A stretch of DNA of 64,000 bases, from positions 248,001 through 312,000 of the forward strand of contig NC_021658.1 of the NCBI RefSeq assembly GCF_000418325.1, written 5' to 3'. Source of the DNA: Sorangium cellulosum So0157-2. GTDB taxonomy: Bacteria; Myxococcota_A; Polyangia; Polyangiales; Polyangiaceae. The position numbers and the translations under genes are program-made. This document shows, one piece after another, positions 38,361 through 47,426 of the stretch (position 1 is its first letter; each line of letters begins with the position of its first letter). Under the pieces are notes generated by a model. It saw nothing but the letters and a program-made list of their open reading frames with translations, had not been told where the DNA came from and did no database searches.

Positions 38361-38445
38361 GGCCAGGTCGTGCCCGAGCGTAGTAGGCGGCGGCCTTGTT
38401 CCGCTCGACCTCAGCCAGGTCGTGAACGATGACCGGGAGCGTCAC
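38357..38445 (-). pseudogene. ParE/RelE-type toxin remnant
   Basis: From a GTG that overlaps the antitoxin stop, about 30 codons read VTLPVIVHDLAEVERNKAAA then YYARARPGLG, the first helix pair of a ParE/RelE toxin. The frame then joins an unrelated gene. The toxin is lost while its antitoxin is whole. Confidence 0.6.
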
Positions 38446-38666
38446 CGGAGCCGCGCGCGGGCGTCACGAAGGACGTCCTCGGCCGGTCGCCCCCGGGACG
38501 GATCTGCGTCAAGCTCTGCGTCCCTGCGCGTCGCTTCCTCGGTCCAGAGGCGCCTGTGCTCCTCCTCGGAGAGCTCATCCAGGCTTTCCAGAAGCGTCTC
38601 TGCGAGACGTGCGCGCTCCGCGACGGGCAGCTTCAGGGCTTCGGCTTCCAGCTCGGGAAGGTTCAC
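38442..38666 (-). CDS. Addiction-module antitoxin
   Basis: 74 residues from a GTG at 38664-38666: LPELEAEALKLPVAERARLA, ETLLESLDELSEEEHRRLW, then a Gly/Arg-rich end. This is the unstable antitoxin family (PF09720) that pairs with ParE-type toxins. The toxin that should follow is only a 30-codon remnant (38357-38445). A close copy lies at 49305-49529. Confidence 0.8.
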   Translation of the reverse strand: MNLPELEAEALKLPVAERARLAETLLESLDELSEEEHRRLWTEEATRRDAELDADPSRGRPAEDVLRDARARLR

Positions 38667-38896
38667 GGGGGATTGTACCGCGCGGGTCGGAGGCTGCTCG
38701 GGCGCGCTTACCCATCGGCGAGGAGATGCCGCGACGACGGCGACGGCCGACGTTGACTGGCGGGCGCTTGCGGTCACCGCGGCCCCGGCTCGGCCGGACG
38801 GCGCGGTAGTGCGTGGTTCGCCGTCGGCGCCGCTCGTTCTCGACCGCGAGGGGCGTGTGCTGCGCCGTCGCGGTACCTCGTGGTATCTTGCGGCTC

Positions 38897-39139
38897 ATGG
38901 AACGAGCCATCCAGGCCCCGCCGCCCGGCTTCGACGATCTCACCGTGCACGAGCAGATCGAGTACGTCCAGGCGCTCTGGGAGCGGATCGCGGCGAGGGA
39001 GGACGAGGTGCCGGTACCCGAGTGGCACAAGGCCGAGCTCGATCGCCGGCTCTCCGAGTACGAGGCCGCACCGGATGCTGGCCGGTCCTGGGAACAGGTC
39101 GAGGCCGACCTCCGTGCACGCCTCGCGACGCGTCGATGA
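38897..39139 (+). CDS. Addiction-module antitoxin (pair with ParE at 39136)
   Basis: 80 residues of the PF09720 type: DLTVHEQIEYVQALWERIAA, then EWHKAELDRRLSEYEA and SWEQVEADLRARLA. The stop overlaps the toxin start as ATGA, the classic arrangement for a toxin-antitoxin operon. It should bind and inhibit the neighbouring ParE and repress the operon. Confidence 0.85.
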   Translation: MERAIQAPPPGFDDLTVHEQIEYVQALWERIAAREDEVPVPEWHKAELDRRLSEYEAAPDAGRSWEQVEADLRARLATRR

Positions 39140-39462
39140 GCCGGCTCCTTGTTCGCCCGTCTGCCGAGCTGGACATCCGGGAGGCGGCGGACTGGTACGA
39201 GGGCGAGGAGGACGGGCTGGGCGGACAGTTTGTCGATGAGCTATGGCACATCGTCCGCCGGATCAGCGAGCTCCCGTCGCAGTTCCCCGATGTCGGGCGG
39301 GGTGTCCGGCGCGCGCTGCTCAAGCGATTCCCCTATGCGGTCTACTTTCTGCTCTGTGGCGAAGGAAACGAGCGGGCAACGGTCATCCTCGCCGTACTCC
39401 ATCAGCGGCGTAGCCCGTCTGTTTGGAAGAAGCGCGATCGAGACGAAGGTGGAATGGGCTGA
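39136..39462 (+). CDS. ParE/RelE-family toxin
   Basis: 108 residues: LLVRPSAELDIREAADWYEG, RISELPSQFPDVGRGVRRAL, then FPYAVYFLLCG and ILAVLHQRRSP. This is the RelE/ParE fold with the usual final beta-strand and HxxR-like end. ParE members poison gyrase; others cut mRNA. Its last 60 bases overlap the end of the antisense nucleotidyltransferase frame, which marks a site where this pair landed next to or into that gene. Confidence 0.85.
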   Translation: MSRLLVRPSAELDIREAADWYEGEEDGLGGQFVDELWHIVRRISELPSQFPDVGRGVRRALLKRFPYAVYFLLCGEGNERATVILAVLHQRRSPSVWKKRDRDEGGMG

Positions 39463-39489
39463 CCCGGCCTTGGTGCCGGCGGGCGCCGG

Positions 39490-39833
39490 CGACTGAACTC
39501 GACCTCATCGTCTGGGGTCGGCCCGAGAGCGAAGATATCGATCTTCGTCACCATCGGCAGGTGGAAGACGTTCGCGCAGCTTCGGCGGGTCAGGGAGTCC
39601 CGAAGCATGTCTTGATCCACCTCGAAGTCCGGGCCGAGCAGCTCCGCGAACGCGCGCACATGGCGGGGCATCATCGCGACGACCAGATCGATATCGTTCG
39701 TCGCGCGCGGCTCACCTTGGAGGGAGCTCGCGAGGCTGCCGCCGATGAAGTACTCGCAGCCGAGGCTCTCGAGCGCGGCGGCCACGCGCAACGCCACGTC
39801 GAGCGCGGAGACGACATCCGTCGAGCTGCTCAT
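39490..39833 (-). pseudogene. MNT-type nucleotidyltransferase, C-terminally truncated
   Basis: Good homology covers about 115 codons: LRVAAALESLGCEYFIGGSL, then GEPRATNDIDLVVAM, the GS-x-DxD active site, and later KIDIFALGPTPDDEVEFSRR. Family members have a further 70-80 residues. Here the frame passes into DNA antisense to the ParE gene and stops at 39402. The start overlaps nothing, but its partner gene ends only four bases upstream. These genes belong to the AbiEii/MNT kind of toxin-like proteins. Confidence 0.65.
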
Positions 39834-39837
39834 GACG

Positions 39838-40089
39838 TCACGTGGCGTCGGCCGGCACGTGACCGAACAGCCGGCGCGCGCAGTCGTGCCCGTACAGCCT
39901 CACCGCAAGGCGGACGCGAAGCTCCTGGTCGTCCGCCCCGGGGTGGCGAGCACGGACGCTCGCGAGGGCGAGCTCACGGACCGCCTGGCTCAGCCGCATC
40001 GCAGCCTCGAGCCGATTTTCCGGAGGCATGCGCCGGAGCAGCTCGTGGTAGCGTGCGTCCGCTTGCGGCGAGGTGTCGACCATCGACAT
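39838..40089 (-). CDS. Small partner of nucleotidyltransferase
   Basis: 83 residues: DTSPQADARYHELLRRMPPE, NRLEAAMRLSQAVRELALAS, then RLAVRLYGHDCARRLFGH. Short proteins of this type regularly precede nucleotidyltransferase genes in myxobacteria and cyanobacteria (family recollection). It ends four bases before that gene's start. A role as the cognate antitoxin or regulator is inferred. Confidence 0.7.
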   Translation of the reverse strand: MSMVDTSPQADARYHELLRRMPPENRLEAAMRLSQAVRELALASVRARHPGADDQELRVRLAVRLYGHDCARRLFGHVPADAT

Positions 40090-40299
40090 ACATCATGAGT
40101 CTAGCGGAAATCGCGCGCACGGGAAGGGCTCGCCGCCGGTCCTTCGCGAGGCGGGGTGTTGTTCCGGCGGGGTGCCCTCCCTCGCCCCACGCTCGCTCCC
40201 GGCCGACATCGGAGCTCCTTGCCAGATCCAGCGGAGCCGACCTCCCATCATCCTGCCGTGCAGGAGCGGACGGGTCGATCGAAGTCGGCCTTGGATTAC

Positions 40300-40378
40300 C
40301 CGCGAGCCCGCCGATAATCACAGAATCGACCTGCTCACCGATGAGCGCTTCAACGACGCGCCGAAAGTCGGTGGCCAT
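40300..40378 (-). pseudogene. N-terminal fragment of a second nucleotidyltransferase
   Basis: MATDFRRVVEALIGEQVDSV then IIGGLAG is the start of a nucleotidyltransferase up to the GG of its active-site loop. The rest is lost after about 26 codons. The ATG lies inside the 3' end of the small gene at 40350, as in intact pairs. Confidence 0.6.
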
Positions 40379-40574
40379 GGGCTGCCTTCGCCTCCTCGAT
40401 GAACTCCAGTGCCTTCCGCATCCGCTCGACTCTCTCGGTGGGAGTCAAGCGCAGGTTCTCGGCGATGAGCGATGCATCAACGCCGGAGGGGACTCTTTCG
40501 AGTACCCGCTGATCCCAGCTCTTCTCGGCGTCGGAGGGTTCAGCCGCTGTTCGTTCGGCTTGGCGATCCTGCAT
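40350..40574 (-). CDS. Small protein of the GVDxSLI type
   Basis: 74 residues. The conserved part is VPSGVDASLIAENLRLTPTE then RVERMRKALEFIEEAKAA. The same pattern is seen in the gene at 42023-42214. Such proteins sit before nucleotidyltransferase genes, and here the remnant of one begins inside its end. Probably the surviving half of a broken pair; function unknown. Confidence 0.65.
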   Translation of the reverse strand: MQDRQAERTAAEPSDAEKSWDQRVLERVPSGVDASLIAENLRLTPTERVERMRKALEFIEEAKAAHGHRLSARR

Positions 40575-41013
40575 CGGCGTCGGGCTCCTGACCCACTGTA
40601 CCACGGTGGTGATCCCCGACCATAGCGAGCGAGCAACGCTCCCGAGGCCGGCCGGCTGTCGTCGCCCTGAGCGCGTACGCTCGTCGCAGTCCTCCCGCCT
40701 TGGACGTCGCAGCGGCCGGGTGGCTCCCACCGCCCGACCTCGCGAGCGCCTTTCTCGCGCGCCATCCAGGTCGAGGTCGCACGTCGGGCGCACGATGCCG
40801 GGCCTCGGTGCGGACGCCGTCGCGCCGGTGGTCGCCGGAAGCGATCCGTGAGTGCGGGTCGACCTCGCTGCAGTGCCCTGGGCCGGGTCCCGTGGTGGCG
40901 CCATGGGCTCCAGCACCTCGTGCCCTGGCCTGCGGCTCAAGGAGCAGCCGGCCGGGGCGATGCGTGGGACGTTGGCGGCTGGATGCGCAGCGGCGCTGCG
41001 GCCCGGCGAGGGC
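40575..41013. other. Intergenic stretch, no supported gene
   Basis: 439 bp with no convincing frame. Its right end (about 40950-41013) resembles the sequence just downstream of radC in the large repeats, so it is the flank of the divergent radC remnant. Confidence 0.4.
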
Positions 41014-41158
41014 CTACTCGTGGACGGCGGCGTAGCGGCCGCTGGGCGTGACGATGACGTGGGGCTTGAGCGGGACGTGCAGCTCCGAGCCGAGGTGGCG
41101 CAGCTCCAGGGGCATCGCTTCGTCCTCGCGGGTTGGCGTCGGGTCGCCGCTGGGGTCG
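41014..41158 (-). pseudogene. radC C-terminal remnant
   Basis: About 47 codons ending in the same His-Glu-stop as the complete copies: GDPTPTREDEAMPLELRHLG, then SELHVPLKPHVIVTPSGRYA. It contains the Asp of the JAB metal site but lacks the preceding HxH. It is clearly more diverged than the two repeat-borne copies. Confidence 0.75.
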
Positions 41159-41189
41159 GATCGTTGGCTCTTCGACGATCGAGGATTCA

Positions 41190-41690
41190 TCAAGGCGGCA
41201 GCTCACCCCGTTCCCCAGCCAGCGACAGGATCCGCTGGCGGATCTCGCCAGACAGCCACATGCCCGCATCGGCGAGCTTGTCGACCCACGGCCCGACGTT
41301 TTGCGTGATCCCCCGAGACTTTGCCTCCAGCAAGATCTTGAGCGTTCCCCAGACGACCAGCCCTGCCGCTTGAGCCGTGCGTCGTGCCAGCGCATCGTCG
41401 AGGAGAATCACACGGGATGGATTTTCCAGAGCCAGGGCCATGGCTGCAAGCTCTCCCGCTCCCAGGTCGAGCGCGAGCCATTCCGATGGCATGGATTTGG
41501 GGTCGACGATCTTCACCCACCCATAAGTGCTCAGCGTGGGGACTTCATACCCCTTGCGTCGCCCCTCCTTCAACTCGAGATCCACAGCGCTGGGAACCCA
41601 GACGTCTTTGAACATCTCGGCGAGCCAGTCGATGGCGCCGATGCGGTGAAGGTACAGCAGGGGTGAGGTATTGCTGATGGCCTCAGCCAA
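41190..41690 (-). CDS. DUF3368 PIN-like toxin
   Basis: 166 residues: AISNTSPLLYLHRIGAIDWL, the first PIN-type Asp/Asn strand; then VPSAVDLELKEGR, LGAGELAAMALALE and ILLDDALARRTAQ, which hold the acidic residues of the metal site. DUF3368 proteins pair with UPF0175 and are regarded as nuclease toxins of type II systems. The start overlaps the upstream UPF0175 gene by 8 bp. Confidence 0.85.
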   Translation of the reverse strand: MAEAISNTSPLLYLHRIGAIDWLAEMFKDVWVPSAVDLELKEGRRKGYEVPTLSTYGWVKIVDPKSMPSEWLALDLGAGELAAMALALENPSRVILLDDALARRTAQAAGLVVWGTLKILLEAKSRGITQNVGPWVDKLADAGMWLSGEIRQRILSLAGERGELPP

Positions 41691-41934
41691 CGGCGGCCTC
41701 CAGCGCGCGGAGCTCGGCGTCGAGAGGGAAAACCTTGTAGCGGCCCAGGCTCAACAGAAATTCGACCCGCGGCATGCCGGCGAGCTCCGCAGCGCGGCCG
41801 GACGAGAGCCGCCCCAGCTCGTACAGCTTGACCGCGGCGAGGGTGCGGAGCTCTCGCGCGAACTCAGCTTCATCCATCTTCTCCGCAAGGAGCACCTTCT
41901 CGGGCACATCAACCACAATCTGTCGAGTTGCCAT
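41683..41934 (-). CDS. UPF0175 antitoxin
   Basis: 83 residues from the ATG at 41932-41934: RQIVVDVPEKVLLAEKMDEA, then ELRTLAAVKLYELGRLSSGR and AAELAGMPRVEFLLSLG. It includes a helix-turn-helix of the UPF0175 family. It probably neutralises the DUF3368 protein and represses the operon. The longer upstream frame is not conserved. Confidence 0.85.
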   Translation of the reverse strand: MATRQIVVDVPEKVLLAEKMDEAEFARELRTLAAVKLYELGRLSSGRAAELAGMPRVEFLLSLGRYKVFPLDAELRALEAAVG

Positions 41935-42022
41935 GTTCCGTCCTTGGTTGCTCGGAGGGGCGGGCAAGTCTGTTTTTAGCACGTTTTAGCACGAAAGGTG
42001 CCGGACGAGCACGCTCAGGAGC

Positions 42023-42214
42023 TCAGCAGCCTTCGTCGGCGCGGGCCTGCGGTTCTCGCGCGCGCCAGCTCTCACGGGCGAGCGTGACGAAGTCGATGTG
42101 GGCCTGGAGGGTGGCGACTCGATCTGCGGGCGTGAGGCTCAGCATCCAGCGGATGAGCGTGAGGTCGACGCCGTCCTCATTGTAGACCGGAGGTGTCGCT
42201 TCGGGATCGACCAT
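42023..42214 (-). CDS. Small protein of the GVDxSLI type, no partner
   Basis: 63 residues: NEDGVDLTLIRWMLSLTPAD, then RVATLQAHIDFVTLARESW. It is related to the gene at 40350-40574, but no nucleotidyltransferase follows. The next gene downstream is the UPF0175 antitoxin 88 bp away. Its start lies only 9 bp from the left end of the 994-bp direct repeat. Confidence 0.6.
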   Translation of the reverse strand: MVDPEATPPVYNEDGVDLTLIRWMLSLTPADRVATLQAHIDFVTLARESWRAREPQARADEGC

Positions 42215-42533
42215 CGTGGGCGGAGCGTACCAGGCACCGCTGCGATGGACGAGCCCCGCATCGCGGCGGGCTGTGCCGCACTCCATCCGGGCATGCGGCG
42301 CCAGGCGTCTCGCCGGCCGTCATCGCGCGGATCCTGCCCGGTGTTGCGACCAGAGACTTCCGCGATGCCCATCCACCAGGCCGGACCAGAGCGGGTGGGG
42401 GGTGCCATCCGCCAGCCGGAGCCGCCGCTCCCGGAGGCTTGGCGAGCAATCGGCCGGCGCGATGGGCTGGGGCTGGCGGCTGCATGCGCGGTGCCGCAGC
42501 GCCCCTCGGCGGGGAGCAGCGCCTCGCGAGGGC

Positions 42534-43178
42534 CTACTCGTGGACGGCGGCGTGGCGGCCGCTGGGCGTGACGATGACGTGGGCCGTGAGCGGGACTTCC
42601 AGCTCCGAGCCGAGGTGGCGCAGCTCCAGGGTCATCGCTTCGTCCTCGCGGGTCGGCGTGGGGTCGCCGCTCGGGTGGTTGTGGGCCAGGACGAAGCAGT
42701 GGGCGGCCATGTCCAGCGCCGTGCGCAGGACGGTGGAGCGGCCGACGTGGAGGGCGTCGTCGGAACCGCGGGCGAGCAGGCGCGTCTCGCGGACGCGGTC
42801 GTGGGCGTCGAGCGCGGCGATCCAGAGCTCCTCGTGGACCAGGGAGGCGAGCCTCGGGCCGAAGTACCGCGCCACGCGGGCGGCGTCGTTGAGGAGCGCG
42901 CCCCGGCGCGCGCGGCCGGCGTGGGTGCGGCGGCCGAGCTCGAAGGCGGCGGCGAGCCGGGTCGCGTCGAAGAGGGCGATCTGGGTGCGCTCGGCCAGCG
43001 CCGCGGGCGAGAGGCGACCGAGGGAGGGGAGAGCGGCCGTGCCGAGGAGGCGCGGGCCGACGCCGGGCAGGCCGAGCACCATCTCGAGGAGGGCGGCCTC
43101 GGTCGCGGTCGGCAGCTCGGCCGCCGTCTCGGCGGGGGCGTCGACGGGGGCGCGGCTCATCGGGCGCATCGGGGCCAC
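42534..43178 (-). CDS. radC: RadC/JAB-domain protein, copy 1
   Basis: 214 residues. The N-terminal helical part (GLPGVGPRLLGTAALPSLGR) has a helix-hairpin-helix look. The C-terminal JAB/MPN+ domain has the metal site HNHPSGDPTPTREDEA, with two His and one Asp. Family members are widespread on mobile elements and were once thought to act in repair; the real activity is not settled. It differs from copy 2 by one residue seen (Gly for Ala in HAGRARRG). Upstream lies only a stub of the sigma gene that precedes copy 2, so its native promoter is probably lost. Confidence 0.9.
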   Translation of the reverse strand: MAPMRPMSRAPVDAPAETAAELPTATEAALLEMVLGLPGVGPRLLGTAALPSLGRLSPAALAERTQIALFDATRLAAAFELGRRTHAGRARRGALLNDAARVARYFGPRLASLVHEELWIAALDAHDRVRETRLLARGSDDALHVGRSTVLRTALDMAAHCFVLAHNHPSGDPTPTREDEAMTLELRHLGSELEVPLTAHVIVTPSGRHAAVHE

Positions 43179-43216
43179 CTCCGAGCGCGGGTGAGGGCGC
43201 GGGCGAAGAGGCGGCG
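43157..43216 (-). pseudogene. Sigma factor C-terminal stub
   Basis: The last 19 codons (RRLFARALTRARRWPRCAR) of the sigma gene at 50691-51353 are present in the left repeat. The identity ends at 43216, where the unique Rhs upstream region begins. This shows that the right copy is the complete, probably ancestral one. Confidence 0.85.
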
Positions 43217-43402
43217 AGGTGCTCCTCCGGGGCGGGGCTGCAACCGAAGCGGGGTTGCGGACTCTGACCGGTGAGGACCGACCAGGGGGTGTCGAATCCT
43301 TGCGGTACGCCGCTTCGCGGTCGTGTGAGAGACGGCTATTTTCTCCGTAGCGAGCTTCGCGTCGACGCTGACAGCAGCCGCCATCAGGTTATCATCACCG
43401 CC

Positions 43403-46400
43403 ATGGCCCGCACCGCACCCGTCCCGAACATCCCCGCGATCCCTGGCATGAACCCCGGCGTGTGGATCATGGGCGGCGGCGGCGCGGGCGGAGGGGGAAA
43501 CGGACGGGGTGGCAATGGACAGGCCGATGGGCAAGGGGCCCATGGGCAGAGTGGAGGCAACGAGGCCAATGGCGGAGGCAAGAACGCCAGCGGCTGCGGC
43601 CAAGGCAAAGGTGCCGGTTGCTCCAACCCCGTGCACGGCGGAGGCGGCGGCGCTGCCGCGGGTGACCCCGTCGATATCGTCACCGGTCGCGTCTACACCG
43701 AGCCCGTCGTCGACCTGGCGCTGCCTGGCCCTCTGCCGCTTATCATCACCCGCGCGTACTCGTCGACAGCGCGTAGCCGCGATGTCGGCCTCGGCTTCGG
43801 GTGGACACATTCGCTCGCGTGGGAAGTCGAAGTGCGGCGCCGCTCGGTTCGTGTGTGGCGCCCTGAGGGAACTTTCCTCTCCTCTCGCCGCCTTGAGGCC
43901 GGAGACTCCACCGTGCTCGACGATGGCGCCCTGCTTCTCCACGACGCGACCGGCTACACCCTCATCACCTCGGACGGCCGACGACATGAATTCCCAGGCA
44001 CTCCCAACCCGGGTCAGCGCCTGCTACTGAGCCGCATCATCGACCGCAATGGAAATGCGATCAAGCTCAACTATCGTGATGGCGTACTCGAGTCGATCAT
44101 CGACAGCGTGCAGCGTGTCGTCCGTGTACGCCGCCACCAGGGCGGCCGCATCGCGGCATTCGAGGTAAAGAACAGCCCGTCGCAGGGCCGGTGGATCGCC
44201 TACCGGACCTACACCTTCGATACAGCTGGGGACCTCGTCTGTGCGACGGATGCAGAGGGGCATACATCGAGGTTTTCTTACTCCGAGCATCTCATGACGT
44301 CTCACACGTATCCGGCGGGCCTGCGCGTGGTGTATCGTTACGATGCACAGGGGCGCTGCGTCGAGACGTGGGGGGAGCACCCTGGCGCGCGTGATCCAAG
44401 CCTCGCGGACGACGTACCGGCATTCCTGGCAGACAGGACGACGGAAGCGAGGGGCGTGTATCATTGCAAGCTTGAATATGGTGGTGATGGATACACCGAG
44501 GTCGTCGACTCACGGCAGGTGCGCCGCTACTTCGGAAATAGACTTGGCAAGATCGACAAGGTCGCCTGGGGCGTCGGCGTTCACACGTCTTCCTACGATC
44601 AGTACGGTAACCTGCTCGCCTATACGGATGCGCTTGGCGCGACCTGGCGCTGGGAGCGAGACGCGCAGGGAAACGTCGTCCGCGCCGTCGATCCCATGGG
44701 CGCCACGACCGAGTATCGTTACGATGAGGCCGGAAACTTGGCCGAAATCATCGACCCGCACGGGGTCTGGACGCGCTACGAGCACGACGCACGCGGAAAC
44801 CTCCTTGCCGTCCATGACGCGTCAGGCGACGTGATCCGTTACGCGTACGATGATCGCGGCCTGCTCGTGGAGGCCACCCTCCCCAACGGGGGTGTGACGA
44901 GGATCCACCGAGATGCGCACGGCAATCCAACCGAAATCGTCGAGCCGAGCGGTGCCTTCAAGCGCATACGCTACGACTACCTGGGGTGCGTGCACGCCAT
45001 AACGGACGAGCGCGGGTATGAGCGCCGGTACGTCTACAGTGCCCGGCGCGAGGTCGTCGCGGTGCATCTTCCGGACGGTGGTCAGTACTCGTTCGCCTAC
45101 GATGCCGACGGCCGGCTCGAGCGCCTTACGGACCCCGTCGGGCGCGTCCACGAGCTCCGCTGGGCCGGGCTCGGCGCGGTGCACGAGCTCCGAAAGACGG
45201 ACGGATCGCGCATCCGCTACCGCTATGATCGCGAGGGGGCGCTCACGCTCGTCATCAATGAGAAAGGCGAAAGCCACCGGATCGTCCGCAACCCGGCGGG
45301 CTGGATCGTCGAGGAGCAGACCTTCGATGGTCGACACGTTCGCTACCAGATGGACGTCGCCGGGCGAATCACCCTGATCGAGAGCGACAGCCGTGACAAG
45401 ACAGAGTTCGTCCACGACGCCTGCGGACGCATCGTCGAGCGTATCTACTCGGACGCAACGAAGGACAGCTTCGCATACGACGCCTGTGGCCGCATGATCT
45501 CCGCCTCAAGCAATGCCGTCGAGTGCGAGTTCACTTACGATGACCGCGGACGGATGACGCGCGAGACGCAGATTTTCGGAGGAGCAACGAACGTCGTCAG
45601 CAGCGCCTACGACGCGCTCGGCAAGCGCCGGATGAAGCTCACCTCCCTCGGGTACCGCGAGGCGGTCGAGCACGACGCCATGGGCCAGCCTGTGCGCCTG
45701 CTCCTCGGCGGAGTCGATCCCATCGAATTCCGCTGGGATGCGCAGGGGTTGGAGACGGAGCGCGTGCTCCCGGGCGGCGGTGCGGTCCAGACGAAAGTGG
45801 ACCCCCTCGGGCGCGTCGAGCGACGCCGCGTGATCAAGCAATCCGGCGGTCCCGTGGTCGGCCCCGGGCAGCCCGAGTGGGTCGGTCCGTCGCCGCTGAA
45901 GATCACAAGTGAACGCGCCTATCGTTACTCGGCAGCTGGCGACCTTCTGGAGGAGTGGGATCTCTCCAAGGGGCGTGTCATCTACACGTACGATCCGGCC
46001 GGGCAGATCCTCTCCAAGCTCCCGGAGCAGGCGCGCGCCGAGGTCTATGCCTACGATGAGGCAGGAAACCTCTTCGAGCAGGGGGCGGGCGCAGAACCAA
46101 GGACCTACGAGCTCGGAGGAAAGCTCGTGCGGCGCGGGCGCTCGGAGCTCCTTTACGACCGTGATGGACGCCTCGTCGAGAGGCGCGTCATCGAATCTGA
46201 CGGGCAGCGACGCGTGTGGAGATACCACTGGAACGCGCGCGGGCTTCTTTCCAATGTCGTGAAACCGGACGGGCAGAGCGTCGACTTCGTGTACGACCCC
46301 TTCGCGCGTCGGGTCGCCAAACGCACGGTCGCGAGCGACGGCGTCGCGTCGCTGACTCGGTTTGTCTGGGATGGCGACGAGCTCGTGCACGAGCTCCACG

Positions 46401-47425
46401 AATCGGCCGGTGCTACCGGCGACCCCGTCGTGGAGCAACGGACCTACTGCTTCCGGCCGGGAACGGTCTTCCCGCTGGCCCATGTTGACGCCATTCCTGA
46501 TGGCTCGCGCAGCCTGGCGGCCGAGTGGGTTCATTATGTGAACGATCGCACGGAGCGGCCCGCCGCCCTCGTCCGCGGCGACGGCGAGGTCCTCGCTCGC
46601 CTCGAGACCCGGGTGTGGGGCGGCGTGGAGCAACAGGAGAGCGCCCTGGCCACCACCCCGCTGCGCTACCCGGGCCAGTACGAGGACGAGGAAACCGGGC
46701 TGTGTTATAACCGTTATCGGTACTACGACGCGGAGAGCGGACGCTACATCAGCGCCGATCCGATCGGCCTCCAAGGCGGCCTGCGGCCGTTCGGCTACGC
46801 GAACAACCAGCCGTTGCTCGTGATCGATCCGGATGGGCTCGACCCGGTGCTCTCGACGGTGAGCGGCAGCTCCGGCTCCTTCACGAGAGGCAGCCAGGAG
46901 TCTCCGGCGGAGATCGGGGGCGGGACGAACCCGGATTTGCATGACATTATCAGGCAATCGCTCCCGCCTACCGTGAACAATAGATATCCCGGCGGTCCCG
47001 ACCCAAAATCGTGCGCGGAGCCCCGTGCGCTCACGGCTTACATCCGGAAATGGGAGAAGGTCAATCGCGATGGCAAGCCGCTCGATCCGGACAATCCGGA
47101 AGATCACGCAGACATCCGGAAATGCCTCGGCTCGATCACGAGCGTCAGCGCCCAGAACCCGGCGAACGGGAGCCAAGAGGCCGTCGACCGCGCCCCCTGT
47201 CCCAATTGCAGCCAGCTCCTCGCGGATCTGCACTCGAAGTGGGGTGGACCTACACCAGATAAGATCCAGCGGGGCTATCCTGCGCTGACTGGCAAGCGGG
47301 GAGCGAAGAGGGGGATCGGCGAGCCCACGAACTTCTCTAGCCCGAAGGATCCGAGCTGGCTCAAAGACCCGCTTCCCAAGGACGTGAGCTACCAGCGGCA
47401 TGAAGACTACGGAAGGCCGGTGTGA
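43403..47425 (+). CDS. Rhs polymorphic toxin with C-terminal predicted deaminase
   Basis: 1340 residues from the ATG at 43403. The N-terminus, PVPNIPAIPGMNPG, then a 70-residue Gly/Asn-rich stretch and GDPVDIVTGRVYTEPVVDLA, is the form seen in myxobacterial Rhs proteins. The body is a long series of YD repeats (for example YRYDEAGNLAEIIDPHG). The Rhs core ends with YDAESGRYISADPIGLQGG and DPDGL near 46840. The remaining 195 residues are the variable toxin tip. It has SCAEPRALTAY (C1204, E1206) and APCPNCSQLL (C1266, C1269), the zinc and proton-shuttle motifs of the nucleic-acid/nucleotide deaminase superfamily, closest in style to YwqJ-like toxins. The Rhs shell would house and deliver this tip to neighbours. 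The predicted immunity gene begins 1 bp after the stop. Confidence 0.9.
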   Translation: MARTAPVPNIPAIPGMNPGVWIMGGGGAGGGGNGRGGNGQADGQGAHGQSGGNEANGGGKNASGCGQGKGAGCSNPVHGGGGGAAAGDPVDIVTGRVYTEPVVDLALPGPLPLIITRAYSSTARSRDVGLGFGWTHSLAWEVEVRRRSVRVWRPEGTFLSSRRLEAGDSTVLDDGALLLHDATGYTLITSDGRRHEFPGTPNPGQRLLLSRIIDRNGNAIKLNYRDGVLESIIDSVQRVVRVRRHQGGRIAAFEVKNSPSQGRWIAYRTYTFDTAGDLVCATDAEGHTSRFSYSEHLMTSHTYPAGLRVVYRYDAQGRCVETWGEHPGARDPSLADDVPAFLADRTTEARGVYHCKLEYGGDGYTEVVDSRQVRRYFGNRLGKIDKVAWGVGVHTSSYDQYGNLLAYTDALGATWRWERDAQGNVVRAVDPMGATTEYRYDEAGNLAEIIDPHGVWTRYEHDARGNLLAVHDASGDVIRYAYDDRGLLVEATLPNGGVTRIHRDAHGNPTEIVEPSGAFKRIRYDYLGCVHAITDERGYERRYVYSARREVVAVHLPDGGQYSFAYDADGRLERLTDPVGRVHELRWAGLGAVHELRKTDGSRIRYRYDREGALTLVINEKGESHRIVRNPAGWIVEEQTFDGRHVRYQMDVAGRITLIESDSRDKTEFVHDACGRIVERIYSDATKDSFAYDACGRMISASSNAVECEFTYDDRGRMTRETQIFGGATNVVSSAYDALGKRRMKLTSLGYREAVEHDAMGQPVRLLLGGVDPIEFRWDAQGLETERVLPGGGAVQTKVDPLGRVERRRVIKQSGGPVVGPGQPEWVGPSPLKITSERAYRYSAAGDLLEEWDLSKGRVIYTYDPAGQILSKLPEQARAEVYAYDEAGNLFEQGAGAEPRTYELGGKLVRRGRSELLYDRDGRLVERRVIESDGQRRVWRYHWNARGLLSNVVKPDGQSVDFVYDPFARRVAKRTVASDGVASLTRFVWDGDELVHELHESAGATGDPVVEQRTYCFRPGTVFPLAHVDAIPDGSRSLAAEWVHYVNDRTERPAALVRGDGEVLARLETRVWGGVEQQESALATTPLRYPGQYEDEETGLCYNRYRYYDAESGRYISADPIGLQGGLRPFGYANNQPLLVIDPDGLDPVLSTVSGSSGSFTRGSQESPAEIGGGTNPDLHDIIRQSLPPTVNNRYPGGPDPKSCAEPRALTAYIRKWEKVNRDGKPLDPDNPEDHADIRKCLGSITSVSAQNPANGSQEAVDRAPCPNCSQLLADLHSKWGGPTPDKIQRGYPALTGKRGAKRGIGEPTNFSSPKDPSWLKDPLPKDVSYQRHEDYGRPV

Positions 47426-47426
47426 T

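Larger units (their letters stand above)
42223..43216. repeat. Left 994-bp direct repeat (radC copy 1)
   Basis: Matches 49757-50750 base for base apart from at least two substitutions that I could spot. It holds a 311-bp non-coding part, a full radC gene on the minus strand and the last codons of a sigma factor gene. Both copies have the same orientation and are 7534 bp apart. Confidence 0.92.
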
